Positions 36,006 to 46,647 of a DNA stretch of 56,616 bases are shown one piece after another. The notes beneath the pieces were generated by a model, which had not been told where the DNA came from, ran no database searches, and saw nothing but the letters and a program-made list of their open reading frames with translations. This DNA comes from Zopfochytrium polystomum (lineage: Eukaryota > Chytridiomycota > Chytridiomycetes > Chytridiales > Chytridiaceae): assembly GCA_025765615.1 (NCBI GenBank), contig JAIVFJ010000366.1, positions 1 to 56,616 of the forward strand, given 5' to 3'. The number at the start of each line of letters is the position of its first letter. Positions within the stretch are counted from its first letter, which is position 1. The position numbers and the translations under genes are program-made.

Positions 36006-36382
36006 TGTCAACGTACCCTCCGCGATCTACTCAGCGTGTAACCTGGAGCCCCAGAACACCAGGGTTTCTTCGATACGAAACAGTATCCAGCGCCATTGGG
36101 TCCTTTGAAGGATGGGCGCGGTTAAGGGGGAAATCAACCACGCATAGTAATAATCGCTTAGAAAGAGCAATTAAAGCAATCACTAGCCTAGAAGAAGAGA
36201 TACCCTCGGATTCTCGTTCTGGACTGAAAGGACGCGTCAGGCTAGAAATGTGATTAGAGAATAAAGAGAATAATAAGAACAATTAAGTTCTATATAAAGA
36301 AACTCGGTTGCCTCACTCCTACCTCGTCCTCACGCCTCGAAGCTACGATCGTCTACCCTCTCGGTCAACTTAAAACCTAACA
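36006..36382 (+). repeat. 3' LTR of the second copia element
   Basis: 377 bases matching 30105-30481; ends ...CCTAACA and is followed by the GAATT duplication. Confidence 0.95.
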
Positions 36383-36387
36383 GAATT
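36383..36387. repeat. Target site duplication (right), GAATT
   Basis: Pairs with 30100-30104. Confidence 0.95.
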
Positions 36388-36440
36388 GGTGAGAGTGAGT
36401 GGGCAACGCGGCAACGAGCATCGCGCCGACGGAGACGCCT

Positions 36441-37470
36441 TCAGCTCGACGCCACTGGCGGCTTGCGCAGCGGCACGGAGTGGACCTTTAATGCGGTGGT
36501 GGACGTGCGACAGTGCATCCAAGCCGGGGAGACCGTGAACGTCGTTGTTTCAGTCACAGTCACCGCCGGCGACTCTTGCCGAGACGCGAAGCGGCAGCCG
36601 ACGGGGGTGGGGTGATGCACTGCACAGTTCATCAAGCAGGAGGTGAGCGCCTTTCCGAGGACAGGCATGCGGTCCGGGATTCTCCACTTTGTTGCAAATG
36701 CAGACGGACGCGTTGACGGCAGCCGGGGGACGTTCGGGTCATCGAGGGGAAGCTGTTCGGCGGCGACGACCAAGAGGTTCAAACGCAAGCGGATGAAGCC
36801 CTCAGGCGCGTGGAGGTAGGCTGTCGCGGAGCATTGGCGAGCTTCGAGAACCGTGGCGGTTTGACAATCAATGATGTCAATGTGAATATTGAGGACAGAA
36901 ACAAAGTGCGAGAATGTGGATTTCCTGGAGGGGTGGGGAAGGGCGACTGGTGTGGAATGGTGGTGGAGTCCAGCGAGTGCCAGACGGTGTCAAGCATATG
37001 GGGGGAGCGCAGCGGCCCTCCTGTCACTGGTCCGACGGTAGGTGGGACGACATCTCCAGAAATTGATGGAGAGACCGTCGCCGAAGGGGGCAACGTGGTT
37101 GTAGGGGATGCTGATTGCGTTGTTTATGGAAGTTACGTGACGTTCCCAGCATGCTTTTATACCACTATGGCTGTTTGAACCGCTGTTGGGGTTGATGGCA
37201 CGGTCTTGGCGGAGTCCCGCGTACATTTACTTCTGTGGATTGCGTGTGGGGACTCTGTTGAGTCAATTGCATGGTCAATTGAGTCACCGACGCAGAACTC
37301 ACCGGAGGAATGCAGGTTTGTAACATGACGGCAGCAGTTTCCAAGATAGGTGTCGAGCTGACAGGGGTTTGGGCGGCAGTGAATGCTGGGAGCAGGGCGA
37401 GGGCGAGGGTGAGGGAAAGGATAGGTGCAAACACAGACAGGAGGGAGGACTCAGGCAAAGGCGAGGAGGA
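36441..37470 (-). CDS. Probable secreted protein, unknown family, exons not fully resolved
   Basis: On the minus strand a signal-peptide-like stretch (LLSVFAPILSLTLALALLPA, near 37445) is followed by a likely GTGAGT donor after QTCIPP (near 37311). Further coding-like pieces are GIKACWERHVTSINNAISI (about 37160) and NIHIDIIDCQTATVLEARQ (about 36890). The last continues through GFIRLRLNLLVVAAEQLPLD to a TGA at 36441. Cysteines recur in all pieces, as expected for a secreted protein. There is no in-frame ATG before the signal stretch, so the first exon or the start is missing. I recognise no family. The second copia element was inserted about 55 bases beyond its stop. Confidence 0.4.
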
Positions 37471-37783
37471 TGAGGTCGAAAGTCACAGCCTGGCAGTGGA
37501 TGGTGTGGAGGGCTGTGACATTTGCAGTCGTGGAAGAGAAGGAGAAGGGTGCGGCTCATGGGGAGCTTCAGTGTCATGAGGGAGCTGGCTGACGGAGGCG
37601 GATGTGAGGGAGAGTAAAGTAAAGTTATGTCGCTTTGCTTGCGCTGGCGCGTGCAGTTGTCTGATTGGTTAATAATGCAGTCTGTGTCTGTCCATCTTGG
37701 GTATTCATTCATTTCCCGGCAAGCGGCGCCGCCCAAGTGAGAGCGATTGAGGTTGAGGGAGAACATATTGTGATCCGAATCAC

Positions 37784-39032
37784 ATGGCGGCGGCGAAGTC
37801 GTCTTGGTCGATGCTGGCAGCGACGCCCAACGAGACCGCTTGGGGTGAGTGTCATGAAGCGAGCCGGGTAAAGCCACTGCAGTCACCAGCTGACCGTCCA
37901 CGCTGCCTCATGCCCTGCTTTCCTTCCAGCATCGGACAGGCCCACTTACCAACCGCAGATGACCGCCGCGCCACTACCACCGCCGCCCGCCCCACCCCCG
38001 GCAGAGCCGGCATACAAAGTCGACTTCAACGACCGCCAAGCTCAATGCTACAAGTGCTGCCTCTACTCGGTCATCATCGCCTCGACCCTGTGGATCCCCT
38101 GCATCCCCTTCGCCGCCTGTTGCCTCGGCGGGCCGCAGCGCGCAACCATCGACGACGACGCCGTCCGCTACAATGACGCGCCGCCCGTGCGCCTGCGCAA
38201 CGTCACTCGCGTGGCGTTGTCGCGGAATGTGTGCTGCGGCTGCGTCGAGGCGCCCGCGGTGACGGTGTCGGCCACGGGAGAAGACGAAAGCGTGTCGATG
38301 GAGGCGCCGCGGCGGGCGCGGTATGTGCGCGACGAGATAGTGCGGCGATGGGAGAAGGCCGTGCTCCGGGACGGTCGCGGATCGGATGGCGGGTCCGCCG
38401 ACGCTCGCGTGGAGCTGACATCGTGGTCGGCGTGGGCAACGTCGACGTGGGCCAAGCCTCCCCCGGATTCGGTCACACTCGACGGGCGCGGCCCGGCGCC
38501 CTCCGACACCGACACCACGACGCCGGTAGTCCTGTCATTCGACGAGCGCGCCGCAATCGCCCACCTGACGTGCAAAGCGTCCCTGATCGCGGTGCTCTCA
38601 CTCATCTGCATCCCTATCCTTCCGTGCCTTCCGTGCCTAGCGGCCAGCCAGGCGCGTCACCAGCGGTGCGTCATCGACGACAGGGCGATCCGCGTGCGGC
38701 AGGTCCCGCCCCTCTGCTGCATCGGGTGCGTGAGCGAGTCGTGGATGCCGCTGGACAAGGTCGCGGCGGTCCAGGTGACCGCGCCGTGGGGCGCGACCGT
38801 GGTTTCGGCGTCGCCCGACGTGCGGAACGTGTATGTGCGGGTGGAGGGCGGCGAGGCTTTCACCTCGATGGTGGCGGTGAGAGGCGCGGCGGCGGTGAAG
38901 GATCTGATCGAAGTGAGAAAGATGGCGCTCAAGGAAAGGATCTGGTTGATATCGAGAGACGCTGTGGGTCTTGACGACGGTACGGCTTCGGACGCACTGC
39001 CAATGTACACTAAAGATGGCAGCGGGATATAG
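37784..39032 (+). CDS. Membrane protein with two PH-like (bPH_2-type) repeats
   Basis: Exons 37784-37844 and 37930-39032 (GTGAGT donor, phases agree) give 387 residues ending in TAG. After a Pro-rich start, two similar halves follow. Half 1: CYKCCLYSVIIASTLWIPC (membrane pair), then QRATIDDDAVRYND and RLRNVTRVALSRN. Half 2: CKASLIAVLSLICIPILPC, then QRCVIDDRAIRVRQ and MPLDKVAAVQVTAPWG. Each half is a membrane hairpin followed by a small beta-rich module of the bacterial-PH type, in which the linking phrase 'IDDxAVRxR' is typical. Between the halves lies a charged linker of about 100 residues. Function is unknown. It might act as a membrane-tethered scaffold, but this is inference. Confidence 0.72.
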
Positions 39033-39680
39033 ATTGGGCGTCCAGTGGATCGCTGCTGATAGTATTTGTTCCGGGCTTTCTTTTTTCGGTTTGTTAATCC
39101 GCTTTGGGAGAGCCAGCTGGGAGACGTTCAACAGCTTGGGCATTTTGCTGATTTTATCCTTGAAATTCTGCTGTCCACGTGGGAGCAATCTACGACAAAG
39201 ACGGTGCGCCAGGCCACGCCAACTCGCAGTACTGCTCCAACGAGCTCCGGTGGTTGCGCTACACGCCACGACGGTCTGAGTATCCCGGTGGTGCAGCCCC
39301 CAACGACGACGGGTGGAAGCGTCCAATTAGCACTGGACTCTTTCGGGCAAGCTGCCGCTGGAGCTGACAGCGGGAGGGCGGTGGCACGCCGCAACTGGTG
39401 GTCTTGGTGGCGAACCCCGAAAGAAGGTCATTGTTCCACAGCTGCCGGCAAAAGGGAAAGATGTTGTTGCTTGGACTGAGCTGCGGTTTCCTCGCGACAC
39501 CTCGTGTAGCTTGTATTGGTCGATTGATGTCAGGCGGCGGCGCGTGCGCCGGGTGCGGCGGTCTGGTTGGTCCGTCGTCTGGTGTCTTGTTCTTTCATGC
39601 AAGATCGGGGAGCCGAAGACAGAAACAATTCAAGTGCCTCCTCGCTCCTCCAACCCACAACCCACGGCGCAGAGCACCGT
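39033..39680 (+). other. Coding-like fragment between genes
   Basis: The plus strand around 39355-39530 contains a coherent piece, LTAGGRWHAATGGLGGEP through KGKDVVAWTELRFPRDTSCS, in one frame. It is preceded by an in-frame TAG and I find no clean start or splice to the LRR gene downstream. It may be a gene remnant or an extra exon of an unrecognised gene. No known family was recognised. Confidence 0.25.
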
Positions 39681-39685
39681 TGCGC

Positions 39686-41248
39686 ATGTCCACGGCGTCC
39701 GACTGCAGCGCGGTAAAGGCCGCGTTCGGGTTCGGCTCAGAGTGAGCACGTTCTTCTTCTGCTCTGCTTGGAGGCATCGCAGCTTAACCCCGTCAAAACC
39801 GCTCACTCACGATCACACTCAGGAACTGCTGCGGCTTCCTGGGCGACGGCGATTCCTGGGAGATCATTTGCGATTCAAACGGTCGGGTCACGTACGTGGA
39901 CTTTCCCATCGCCTCCATGCAAGGAGGCATTCCTACGCAGGTTTTCCAGTTGTCGGAGCTGGTCGAGCTGTGAGTTGTTTTTTATTTGGCCGAAGCGGTT
40001 TCGGGGTCGCGCAACCTCCGTGTTGATCCGCTTCGCGCAGAGATCTGACTCAGAACTACTACACGGGGACGATACCTGTCGGCTTCGGAGCGCTGACAAA
40101 GCTGAGAACCCTGTAGGCCGAGCCGATTTCTGGGGGGGCTTGTCGAATCTCACATTCTTGCTATGCAGTCGCTTGGTACATCAAGCAGCTGTACGGCACT
40201 GTCCCAAGCGATCTGGTGGTCAGTGTTACACAGTTTGATTCATCTGCTGACTGTTAACCGCACTCGCTTTCAGCATCGTCGGAGCTTCATCGCCACCAGC
40301 TGGTTGGGACACCCTCTCTGCATCCGCCGAGGACCCACCAGCAACATCTACCACGAAACCTACCACCAGAGCATCGACCGCAGGAGAAGCACCCGCCAAC
40401 CCCAAAACCGTCGGTGGTCAGACGAGCCTGCCGTCGTCTGCACCTGACGGTTCCAGCACCGGTGCACTCTCGACCGCGACAGGGATCGCCGCAGCTTCCG
40501 CATCAGGAGGGGGAGTTGGCGGAACCGTTGTGATCGGAACCGACGCGCCAACAAACGGCGGCCCGCGAGCTCCAACATCTGGCGTAGACGCACCGCCGAC
40601 TGGTGGATCGGGGGGCGTCTCCGGATCGTCGTCACTCTCTCCAGCTCTTGCAGCGGGGCTGGGTACCACTACGGTATTGGCAGTGGCACTTTTAGTGATC
40701 GGCTAGATTGTGTACCGGAGACAGCGGCGACTGGTGGACGACGTCATTAAAACGGTTGTCAGCAAGCCGGACGGAGCAGACGAGCCGCGCGAACACGACA
40801 CAGAAGCCCACGCCACGACGTTGTCCGTGCAGCCTCGCTCACAGCCTACTTCTTCACAACTCACGGCAGCTCCCTCAAAACACTTCTCGGCAGTGGGACT
40901 GGACAAGCCGTTCAAATTTGCCGTTGAACACACCAATCCCGTCGATCTGAAAGACGCAGCCTGGACTGCAGGAGGGCCGTTTGCGCCTGCGTCCTCCTCT
41001 CACAGAGATCATTACACTCCGGATCGCCTCAACACGATTCACTAGACCTCGACGGTCGCCCATCTCCCATCCTACTCGGAGGCTGCAGGTTACACAATCT
41101 CCCCGACGCCGCACGCCACTTCTTCCGTTTTGGATCCTGCGACGAGGCTGTTGATTGTTCCCAGCGGTGTAAAGTCGAAGCCTGAAGCGCTTGGGGCCGG
41201 CGAGGACGGCCTCATTGGCCGAGCGGGTGGAAATGAGCAAGAGTGATT
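39686..41248 (+). pseudogene. Leucine-rich-repeat membrane protein, damaged
   Basis: Plant-receptor-like architecture. The LRR cap STASDCSAVKAAFGFGSE joins NCCGFLGDGDSWEIICD across intron 39742-39822. Then come LRR units: GRVTYVDFPIASMQGGIP, QLSELVELDLTQNYYTGTIP (intron about 39970-40040), FGALTKLRTL, and LYGTVPSDL. A Ser/Thr/Pro-rich stalk (40275-40640) leads to a membrane helix (AAGLGTTTVLAVALLVIG) at 40650-40703, followed by VYRRQRRLVDDV and a cytoplasmic tail. Problems: the join near 40115-40168 is off by one base, a TAG interrupts the membrane helix at 40704, and another TAG at 41043 precedes coding-like sequence to TGA at 41248. No kinase domain is seen. It is likely a surface receptor or adhesin whose copy here is broken, unless UAG is read through. 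Confidence 0.6.
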
Positions 41249-41457
41249 GTTTTGCGTGACGAGCTTTCGCGTCTCACGGTGTGACGCACAAAATGCACAA
41301 TAGAAACAGAGTTACCAATCGATGACCCAACCAACCTCTAACTTTCAGACACAGGTGAAAGAACAAGGAAAAATAAGGGAAAAATCGCCGTAAACGAAGA
41401 TAAAGCGCCAAAACGCCTTAATACTACCCCAGCTTTGCGAGGAGAAACCCACCAGTG

Positions 41458-42384
41458 TCAGACACGCAAACCAGGTGAGGCACCCTCGGAAGCCTTGGCA
41501 GTCGACATAGTCCCCAATATCGACCTGCCACCAATTCCGCCAGTCCCCGAGTCCTCGGCATCTCTACCGTACAGCATAAACTTGGTCATGAGCACGTCCA
41601 GCAGCATCAGCGTCGGGTACGTCCCCTTGACCAACGACGTAAACTTTGACAGGTTCTTGAGCGTCAGCAACGTCATCGAATCGAGACCCGGGGTCCGCAG
41701 GACAAAGTTGAGGACGGACAGAACCATGGTGTTGAACAGGATCACGGCAAAGCGGGGGAGCGACGAGTTGAGCAAGGTTTTAATGACTTTACTGGACGCG
41801 GCGAGGCTTTTGGAGAGGTGATCGACGACGTTCCAGATGAGAAGGACAAAGAGGACGACGTCGGCGATAATCCAGAGAATGTAGACGTAGTTGTGGGCGA
41901 GGGCGATGTCGTCGTCGGAGAGGAGGTTGTGCTGGAACCTGAGGCGGCCGATGTTTGCGCGGCAGGCGACATAGAGGAGGAAGACGCCGCCCAAGAAGTA
42001 GTTCACCATCCTTTCCAGCATGACGCCCTTCAAGATCACCCGCGTCTTGAGATACGAGTAGACGATGATCGTCGACTCGTGCGGGATCCAGTTGAGCTCG
42101 TTGACCAGCAGCACGTAGGCGTAGCTGGACGCGGTGTCACCGGGGACCATGATTTTGCAGTTGGCCGCCGCGACCCAGACGTTTTCGATGATCGTCCCGA
42201 GGAAGCCGGAGACCGCGTGGACGAGGACCACGTTCCAAAGGGACTTTCGCTGCGAGAAGGAGTAGCAGTACATGATGAGGGCGCAGCCCATCAGCTTGCT
42301 CCACTGCTGGCCGCCGCTGAGGGGCTCGAGCCAGCAAACGTCGAAGCGAGTCTGCGGGAGCGGGTTTCCGATGACGAGCGACAT
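41458..42384 (-). CDS. Seven-transmembrane protein, unknown family
   Basis: A single exon of 308 residues from ATG 42384 to TGA at 41458; the reading frame is open further upstream but only with a TTG. Seven hydrophobic segments can be seen, for example LMGCALIMYCYSF, VHAVSGFLGTIIENVWVAA, YFLGGVFLLYVACRA, YVYILWIIADVVLFVLLIW and FAVILFNTMVLSVLNFVLR. An N-terminal stretch precedes helix 1 and a Gly/Ser-rich tail follows helix 7. The layout resembles a GPCR-like fold, but no class signature is present. It has the same size and layout as the protein at 53020-53973, without obvious sequence identity. Confidence 0.7.
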   Translation of the reverse strand: MSLVIGNPLPQTRFDVCWLEPLSGGQQWSKLMGCALIMYCYSFSQRKSLWNVVLVHAVSGFLGTIIENVWVAAANCKIMVPGDTASSYAYVLLVNELNWIPHESTIIVYSYLKTRVILKGVMLERMVNYFLGGVFLLYVACRANIGRLRFQHNLLSDDDIALAHNYVYILWIIADVVLFVLLIWNVVDHLSKSLAASSKVIKTLLNSSLPRFAVILFNTMVLSVLNFVLRTPGLDSMTLLTLKNLSKFTSLVKGTYPTLMLLDVLMTKFMLYGRDAEDSGTGGIGGRSILGTMSTAKASEGASPGLRV

Positions 42385-43332
42385 CGAGTGGTACAAATGA
42401 ACGCAAGACGGATTATGGACGAGTCGCGTTGACAAGTCCGCTGGAATAAACGCAGCGAATCTCCGTGTTCTTTGATTCCTCTCGAAAGCAGAGAGGCATC
42501 AAAGAACCTTGAATATTTAAGGCAAAAACAAACGCATTCCTGGAAGAGAGTGCTCCTCCCCGTAACCCCCACCCAGTCCTTGCCCGGGGCTACGTGTCGC
42601 ATGTCGATGCAGGCGACGACCGCTGCTGCTGATGCTGTGCGTGCCGGCCGTTGGCTGTGCGCGACGAGAGCCAAACCGACTCCTTGCGCCGCTTTCCCTT
42701 TCTCAAACTCGTTATCAGACAACCTCGCGTCCGCCCCAACTGCATGAACTTCCGAGAACCCCTCCCTCCACCCTGCCCCACAACAAGCTGCTCGGATCAC
42801 GTTGAATTTCCTGCCAATTTGTCGACACTGTCTTGCCATGGTGTTTGGGGCGTGTTGTTGGTCAAAAACAAATTTTGTCTCCGCGTTGGGCAGGGGACAG
42901 CGACAGACAACGCCCCACATCCACTCTCTGGAAGGAAGGAGAGAGAGATAGAGAGAGAACTTCATTTTTTCGGCTTTTATGGCAAGACGGCGACCTGGCA
43001 GTCTTGGCACACACGCGGGCTCTGCAAGCACGAAGCACAGCCCCACGGTCTTCCAGTGAAAGTGACTGGGCCCGCCTGCCGAAATTAACCCAACGTGATC
43101 GGCGCGTGCTCGTTCTTTTTTTTTTTTTTTTTTTTTTTTTTGTTTGTCTTCTTACCCACCCGTATCTCCGATCCGTCCGATTCCAGGGATACGCTCCGAC
43201 GACGAATTGCGTGTTTCAGTCCCCCGCCCTGTCTCCATGCCCGACAAAAGCCTTTGTTTTCATTCGACGGCCGTCGGCCCAGTCACCCAGTCATAGTCAC
43301 GATCCTCCGATAATTCCCCGCCACACCCCTCC
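42385..43332. other. Spacer, no gene seen
   Basis: Contains a T-run of about 25 bases at 43116-43141 and short overlapping frames with no domain. Confidence 0.6.
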
Positions 43333-44110
43333 CTACCCCTCGCACGCCCCTTCCAGCGCATCCACCTCGTCCTCGACGCGGGCGAGAAGCACCTCCAGCG
43401 CGACCACCAGCCGCTCGAACCGTCGCCTTCGCTCCTCCTCCTCCTCTTCCTCCTTCTTTTCCATTTCCGCTCTCCACTGAAGCGCCGCCGCGGCCGAGGA
43501 CGTCGAGTCGAGGAGGGCGAAGGCGCGGAGGGCGGTCTCGCGGACCTGTTGGATTTGGCGTTGGGTTGTTTTGAGGGGGCGGGGGGAAGGGGGGTAGGGC
43601 GGCCGGGTTTCAGGTGTGGGTCATGTGGCGACGTGGGTGGTGGTTTTGTTTTTGGAATCAACGGATGACGGGGGATGAGGCGGGGGCGAGGGTGGAAGGC
43701 AAGGGTTTTTTTTTTTTTTGGGGCGGTACTTGCGCGCTGCACACACGTGTCAAAGTTGTGCTTCACTTCTGCTGCACTGCGGGCGTACTCTTGAGCGAAG
43801 AGGTGGTGGGGAGAAAGCGAGACGGAGGAGAGTGTGGGGGTGGGCGGGTGTGGAGAGGGGGCGGTCGATGGCGCATTTTTTCGCGCTGTCACGGGGGGTG
43901 GGTTTTTTACGGGAGGCGCGGGTGTGCAAGTGCGTGTGAGTGTGTGAGTGTGTGTTGTCGCGGGATATTGGAGAAGGGCACTTGATGGCACAGCCACTCC
44001 CTCTCACTCACCTCGAGTGTTCCATTCTGCGTCACCTCCGGCTGCAAAGGCGTTCCTGACCAGCGGCGGCGCGGGAGTTGGCTGCGGTAAGCGAGCTCCA
44101 CGGGTGGCGG
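43333..44110 (-). CDS. Small coiled-coil protein, family member A (start unresolved)
   Basis: Three exons seen on the minus strand: a first ending at 44012 (phase 1, LVRNAFAAGGDAEWNTR), a 47-base exon 43789-43743 (YARSAAEVKHNFDTC) and the last 43545-43333. The last reads VRETALRAFALLDSTS, then a Glu-rich helix and RRRRFERLVVALEVLLARVE, ending GACEG and TAG. It shares the block F/L-[DE]-R-L-x3-LEVLL and both intron positions and phases with members B and C. The protein is mostly helical with a heptad-like C-terminus. The 5' end of exon 1 is not found. Confidence 0.6.
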
Positions 44111-44945
44111 AACGTGGCAGCGGTGAGACGGTGTGTCGTTGCGGCCACGCCGCCGGAACGGTAGGTCGCTGTTGCAGGTGCTTGAGAGGAGGAAGCAGTT
44201 CTCCTTTTTTTTTTTTTGATAGATTGGGTTGGTTTGATCACCACGAAGACAATGAAGTGCGGGTAGAGCGTGAACTTTGCGGATTAGTTTTGGCCGTGGG
44301 ATCGGCTTATCAAACAACGGAGTAAGGGGACGATCGGACGACGGCAGGATAGGCGTTGGTCGCTCTGGTCACTTACGGTGTGCGCCAACCAAGCCGCCAG
44401 GATGTGCTCGGCCACCGCTGCTCGACCCAGAACAACGGACTCCATCGTCACGGTACGACGGCGGGTATCGCTCCATGGTACAGCGAAATTTGGAAAACGA
44501 ATGATTTTCACGTCACGATGCGATTTCTCATCCGCTAATTTAAACTCCGATCGAGATGGTTCAACATCGAACCCCATTTTCTAGCTGTGAGGTCTGTCCC
44601 ATTTTGGGAAAGGCAGAAATAGCATCCACCGTTCCAGTTCAGCTCATACCCCAAGAACTCCTTAGGCAAATCCGGTTGCCTCTGTGTCGCCCGACGGACT
44701 CGCCAGTGGCCTGCGTCTTTTTTTCTCGCCAAGAAATAATGACCGCAAAATGACGCTATAATGCGATCATGGCAACACAAAGAACCACCGAGGAAAAAAA
44801 AAAAATCTTTCCATGCTGGGGGGCACGGGAAGGGGTCGTGTGCCACAGGAACAGACTTTTCTTTTGTTGCGCACAGGAGCAAAGAGAAAAAGTGAAAGAA
44901 AACAAAAATTTTAATCAAAATGAAGAAAACGAGAAAAAGGATCAC

Positions 44946-45968
44946 TCAAGACCGCTCGACAGCACAAAAAAGATAACCAAAAAGCCCCTTTTGATGGCGG
45001 ATGGTGTGGGTTTCAATAGCGTCCGAAAGCTTGCACCCAACAGGCACTTCAAGAACGTAAATGGCTGGTTTAATTGAAACTTGATATGACAGGTCAGCAG
45101 CCAAGCTTTTGTAAGCCCGATCCACAATTTGAGCTGACTTCCACGGATCCTCATCTTTTTCGTCCAACACAAGCGTGCAAGTGATAACTATTGTGTGCCT
45201 GTTGTCGTGCACCTTAGCGATTGCCTCATACCCAGCGAGTGGATGAAAACATATTGCAAACTTCTGGGGGGGGCCCTCGTAACACTTCAGCTGGTATGCA
45301 TTTTTTCGAGGAATTTCAACAACGTCACGAGGGTGGATTGGCATGATCGGAGGCGGGCTGGTTCGACGTGACCGGCGAGAGGAAGATGATCGGGAGGATC
45401 GCACAGACATCGGAGAAAGTTGTCTCTTTTTTTTTGGTGGAGATGGGGGGATGTTCTCGGTATCTGAATCGCTGCGGGAATCCTCGTCTCGGCGGCGAGA
45501 TGACATTTTCGACTGATGAACTTTCTTTTTCTTGGCGACTTTAGCAACTCTCTGTGTTTGCGCTGGTCCTCGTGGTGGAGATTGCTGCGCTGTCTGCACA
45601 GCAGATGGCTGAGCCGGTGAGGTGGGTGGCTCAGCGGCAGGTGGCTGAGCTGGTGAGGAGTTCGGTGTTGCCGAGGTCTGAATGTTTCGTAGCACACGAT
45701 CAGTGATCGCCTTTCGCTGCCACTCTGTTCACAATTCACGTCAAAAGAAAATCTTTCATGCGTGGCAGAGCATACCTTGCAACTTGTTATTGAAAAATCC
45801 TGTTGAGAATTTTACAAATGACGGAAATAACTGTTTTATCTCGTTGGCGGAGAGAGTATCAGACTGGAAGCAAGGAGAATCGGTTTGGGAAAGTGTCTGC
45901 GCGCGTTGACAGAGGTTGCTCCAATCTTCTTCACTCCACAGCTTATCGTTTTCTTTTTTACGAACCAT
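44946..45968 (-). CDS. Myb/SANT-like accessory protein of the Harbinger element
   Basis: Exon 1 runs from ATG 45968 through KLWSEEDWSNLCQRAQTL to FFNNKLQ, with a GTATGC donor near 45774. Exon 2 resumes after a TGTGAACAG acceptor with EWQRKAITDRVLRNIQ and runs to a stop at 44946. The first part is a Trp-containing helical module like the Myb/SANT-type DNA-binding domain of Harbinger ORF1 proteins. The middle is Pro/Ala/Ser-rich with basic stretches (KVAKKKKVH, PPKKKRQL) that could be nuclear signals. The C-terminal 120 residues fold as an unknown domain (PPQKFAICFHPLAGYEAIAK). In Harbinger elements this protein binds the element ends and carries the transposase to the nucleus. An upstream in-frame TTG at 46004 is a less likely start. 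Confidence 0.7.
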
Positions 45969-46141
45969 AGGTGTAGGCGACACACCGAGACCTTTTATAA
46001 CCAAAAAGAGCCACCTCCTTCACTCTGATCAGTCAGTGCTCCTGCCGCATCTCATCTTGTGCTGCTGCTCGGCACCTGTTTTTTTTTTTTTCTTGCATCG
46101 TTTCACCCTGCTTTTTTTTTTTTGCATTGTTTCAGGCTGGA

Positions 46142-46421
46142 TTCCGGTGGGTCACCGGAAGTTGGAGTGCCCACCGGAATTTTCTCTTTTTTGCTAGTAT
46201 TTTAATTAGAGGATCGAAGGTTTTTTGTACTGAAAAATGTACACAACAAAAAGAGAGGCATTCCGGTGGTTCCCAGGAAATGGGGGATCAGTCTCCAGAA
46301 GTCACTTCATATGTCAACACAACGACTGTTTTTTTTTCTTGACGCTGGCGTCTGGGGTGCGCATAGGGGCAAACGGCAAGCAAACGGAGATCGTGTGACA
46401 GTGGCGGTGGGAATTCCGGTG
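46142..46421. promoter_or_regulatory. TTCCGGTG octamer cluster between the transposon genes
   Basis: A perfect inverted repeat TTCCGGTG-ggt-CACCGGAA at 46142-46160, another CACCGGAA at 46172-46179, and TTCCGGTG at 46261-46268 and 46414-46421. A sixth copy lies in the right end at 47683-47690, and a one-mismatch form (CACAGGAA) in the left end at 44844-44851. The placement suggests binding sites for the element's own Myb-like protein, at the ends and in the shared promoter. Confidence 0.65.
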
Positions 46422-46647
46422 TCATTAATTGATTTCAGTGGTCATGTGGATTTCCAACAGGCGATGGGCTGATGCCCACGCTGAGGATTCCGATGCCATA
46501 TACTGATAAATGCAGGGTCAGGTGAATGCCGATCAGATGGCTGCAGATTCTGTGAAGAAGAATTTTTTTTTTCCTGTGGACGATCTTCACTTTTTTCACA
46601 TATAAACACAGCAGATTTCGCAGGAAAAAAAAAAAAAGCAGAAAAGA

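Larger units (their letters stand above)
30105..36382 (+). mobile_element. Second Ty1/copia retrotransposon, full length but broken
   Basis: A 6278-base element in plus orientation with 377-base LTRs (30105-30481 and 36006-36382), TG...CA ends, a polypurine tract (TTGAGGGGGAA) before the right LTR and a 5-base GAATT duplication. Between the LTRs lie, in order, Gag, protease, integrase, reverse transcriptase and RNase H: the Ty1/copia order. The LTRs agree except for about eight differences in their last 100 bases. The coding part is cut by frame shifts and stops in gag, in the integrase and between RT and RNase H. Confidence 0.97.
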
